DNA from: an uncultured Anaerolineae bacterium
GTDB taxonomy: Bacteria; Chloroflexota; Anaerolineae; Aggregatilineales; Phototrophicaceae
Reading direction: 5' to 3'
DNA: 64,000 nt
Assembly: GCA_934216615.1 (NCBI GenBank)
Contig: CAKQCB010000001.1
Coordinates: forward strand, 682,001-746,000
Under the pieces are notes generated by a model, which made no database searches, was not told the origin of the DNA, and saw only the letters and a list, made by a program, of their open reading frames with translations. Position 1 is the first letter of the stretch. The number at the start of each line of letters is the position of its first letter. The translations under genes and the position numbers were made by a program. Positions 62,211-64,000 of the stretch are shown one piece after another.

Positions 62211-63188
62211 ATGGATAAACGCGAACGCTTAGCACATACACTTGCAGGTGAACCCGTTGACCGCCCAGCGGTTGCCGTGTGGCGACATTGGATTGGGGAC
62301 GATCAGCGAGGGCCAGATTTAGCGCAAGCGGTCATGCAATTTCAACAGCAGTTCGATTGGGATGTGATCCCCATCGTCCCTGCGAATACATTTTCTCTAG
62401 CCGATTATGGCAGTTTTGACGTGTGGGATGGCGACTTGTACGGGCGACGAAAAGTGACACAGCATCCCATACAGCGCTCGTTGGATTGGACAAATCTTCG
62501 TCCGCTCGACCCTGAACGGGGTGATTTCGGCAGAATGTTAGAATCTATTCAACTTGTCACCGCCGCTAACACAGAAAAAACGCCGATGATTTTGACCGTT
62601 TTCAGCCCGTTCTCACAAGCATTGGAATTGGTCGGGCGGGATATGCTTCTCCATCATTTGCGCACCTCTCCAGATCGTATTCATCTGGCATTGAACGTCT
62701 TCGCGGAAAGCCTGACCCGTTTTCTGGATGTCGTGCGCAAAACGGACATTGAAGGGATTCATTACGTCATCGACGGCGCGAATTATGATCTACTCTCGCC
62801 CCAAGAATATCAAGTGTTTGGGCAAGGCTATGATCGACAAATTCTCAGTATGTTACCGTCCAAGTTCTGGCTCAACATAGTTCATTTGCGCGGAACACGC
62901 GGAATGTTCCAAATGGCGAATGACTTGCAAGCGTCTCTCATCCAGTGGCAAGACCGCGACTCTGAAACCAACTTAGTCGCCGGAAAATCAATGGCGCTGG
63001 GCGCGGTTTGTGGAGGCATCACTGCTGAGCTTTTACAATATGGACCAGCAACCAGTATTCGCGACCAGTCGTTAGATACACAGCAAAAAACGAATGGACG
63101 GCGAATTTTACTTTCAGCGGGGAGTTTCATTCATGTGACCACCCCCTTAGCTCACTTACGTGCACTCAGACAATCCGTGGAGCGTTAA
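62211..63188 (+). CDS. Uroporphyrinogen-decarboxylase-family protein
   Basis: A 325-residue UroD-fold protein. It opens MDKRERLAHTLAGEPVDRPAVAVWRHW, in the family style, and ends with GRRILLSAGSFIHVTTPLAHLRALRQS. It is not a clear HemE: the PGRY/typical Arg-rich substrate loop is altered, and no other heme gene is near. Members of this family also include methyltransferases (MtaA, MtbA) that act on corrinoid or CoM. No Cys/His zinc motif of the MtaA kind was seen, so the reaction is open. It is 5 bases before rsmD, so the two may be co-transcribed. Confidence 0.85.
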   Translation: MDKRERLAHTLAGEPVDRPAVAVWRHWIGDDQRGPDLAQAVMQFQQQFDWDVIPIVPANTFSLADYGSFDVWDGDLYGRRKVTQHPIQRSLDWTNLRPLDPERGDFGRMLESIQLVTAANTEKTPMILTVFSPFSQALELVGRDMLLHHLRTSPDRIHLALNVFAESLTRFLDVVRKTDIEGIHYVIDGANYDLLSPQEYQVFGQGYDRQILSMLPSKFWLNIVHLRGTRGMFQMANDLQASLIQWQDRDSETNLVAGKSMALGAVCGGITAELLQYGPATSIRDQSLDTQQKTNGRRILLSAGSFIHVTTPLAHLRALRQSVER

Positions 63189-63193
63189 AACCC

Positions 63194-63751
63194 ATGTCAC
63201 ACCGTGTCATCGCGGGTACTGCCAAAGGCAAACGTTTAAAAATGGTCCCGGGCGATACCACCCGCCCAATTATGGATCGTGTGAAAGAATCGCTCTTTAA
63301 CATCATTGGACGAGATATTTTTGATGCTTCCTTTCTCGACTTATTTGCAGGGACGGGCGCAGTCGGCATCGAGGCGTTAAGTCGCGGTGCGGAACATGCC
63401 TTATTCATCGACCTTGAAGCGAAGGCCATCGCCACTATTCAGGACAATCTGAAAACCACCCACTTTCTTTCCCAAGCAGAGGTGAGACAGACGAGCGCCT
63501 TTTCTTTACTGGCACAAAAACCGCATAAAAAGTTTGAATTTATTTATATTGCCCCGCCACAATATCAAAAATTATGGGTCCAAACCTTGGTGGCATTGGA
63601 AAATAATCAAGAATGGGTTACACAAGAGACTCAGGTGATCGTCCAGATCGACCCATCTGAAGTGGAACCAATCTCATTGAAAACTCTTGAATTGGTCGAT
63701 GAACGCCGTTATGGCAATACCTTGTTATGGTTTTTAGTGAAGAGGCAGTAG
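63194..63751 (+). CDS. rsmD: 16S rRNA G966 N2-methyltransferase RsmD, motif IV variant
   Basis: A 185-residue SAM methyltransferase of the RsmD family. It opens RVIAGTAKGKRLKMVPGDTTRP, followed by DRVKESLFNIIG and the SAM motif I in LDLFAGTGAVGIEALSRGA. Motif IV, normally (D/N)PP(Y/F), reads APPQY at about residue 117-121 (YIAPPQYQKLW). The Asp that contacts the target base is absent. This variant seems familiar from Chloroflexi, so the enzyme may use another residue or be inactive. The fold is otherwise complete. Confidence 0.88.
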   Translation: MSHRVIAGTAKGKRLKMVPGDTTRPIMDRVKESLFNIIGRDIFDASFLDLFAGTGAVGIEALSRGAEHALFIDLEAKAIATIQDNLKTTHFLSQAEVRQTSAFSLLAQKPHKKFEFIYIAPPQYQKLWVQTLVALENNQEWVTQETQVIVQIDPSEVEPISLKTLELVDERRYGNTLLWFLVKRQ

Positions 63752-63775
63752 AAATGTTAGGAGAGTGCACTCTAA

Positions 63776-64000
63776 ATGCCGGAATATAGCCATATAGAAG
63801 AAGTTGCAAGCCAAGTCATCGCAACTTTTGGGTTCACAAGCCCGCCAATTCCTATCGAAGCCATGTTACAACATCCTGTCGATGGCATGTGGGATGTGGT
63901 GGACGTGACACAAATTTCGAGCGGTTTTTTTCGCCCAAATGATGCCCATTCACCGCGCATGTCGCTTGCGCGGTTGCTCGTACTGCATATTTTACGCAGT
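63776..64000 (+). CDS. Start of a possible ImmA/IrrE-like protein (partial)
   Basis: A 75-residue open frame running off the right edge, starting right after a TAA. AGGAG lies 12 bases before the ATG. It reads MPEYSHIEEVASQVIATFGF, then a Pro/Ile stretch with PIPIEAMLQHP, then FFRPNDAHSPRMSLARLLVLH. The opening resembles the N-terminal part of ImmA/IrrE (DUF955) proteins, whose HExxH zinc motif would come later, outside the window. The identification is tentative. Confidence 0.55.
   Translation, partial: MPEYSHIEEVASQVIATFGFTSPPIPIEAMLQHPVDGMWDVVDVTQISSGFFRPNDAHSPRMSLARLLVLHILRS

Overview
The window reads as a chromosomal segment of a member of the Chloroflexota, most likely class Anaerolineae. 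The evidence is gene content and family style: LytR-CpsA-Psr proteins with Pro-rich cytoplasmic tails, PTPS-related and GT-C membrane proteins, PucR-family regulators, an RsmD with an APPQY motif, and a three-gene block (37252-39757) whose protein style I know only from Chloroflexi. Base composition is near 50% GC. I see no insertion sequence, phage, CRISPR or antibiotic-resistance island. This is core chromosome with short intergenic gaps, many stop/start overlaps and clear hairpin terminators. The taxonomic call is an inference.

Layout. 1-3496 is the end of a trp operon (trpF', a hypothetical gene, trpB, a Nudix gene, trpA). 3570-9511 is a forward run: PolX-type polymerase/PHP, a membrane SH3 protein, NAD-dependent DNA ligase and an RlmI-type rRNA methyltransferase. 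It converges on a tyrosine-recombinase homologue that has lost most catalytic residues (9483-10448). An LCP protein follows, then a structured RNA that looks like 6S RNA (12051-12237, minus strand), an aquaporin, aspS, a TPR protein, a DUF4870 protein, a small membrane protein with a GT-C-like membrane protein, an HDAC-like deacetylase, an MgtC/SapB protein and two adjacent dynamin-like GTPases (20702-24326). lysA, two Met tRNAs (elongator and initiator) and uvrB follow.

28173-37057 is read leftward. Its core is the classical rpmH-rnpA-yidD-yidC-jag locus, with a PQQ-propeller lipoprotein inserted between yidD and yidC, continuing into a PfkB-type kinase, an amidohydrolase, an M29 aminopeptidase and a glycosyltransferase. 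On the other side of back-to-back promoters, where dnaA often lies, is the three-gene block of unknown function (37252-39757). Then come an LCP/pfkA pair, a small membrane protein and a nitrogen-type region: a gltB-like glutamate synthase large subunit flanked by two PucR-family paralogues, with a perfect 17-bp inverted repeat just upstream of gltB.

51304-59703 is read leftward: an IleRS with an altered class I signature motif, then a tightly packed set with a lipid-anchored-like single-pass protein, three membrane TPR proteins, an AlaX-type editing protein and two GNATs. The right end is forward: a PTPS-related membrane protein, a UroD-family protein, rsmD and the start of a possible ImmA/IrrE-like protein. 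The strongest candidates for undescribed biology are the three-gene block at the rpmH locus, the catalytically defective recombinase, and the paired PucR/palindrome arrangement around gltB.
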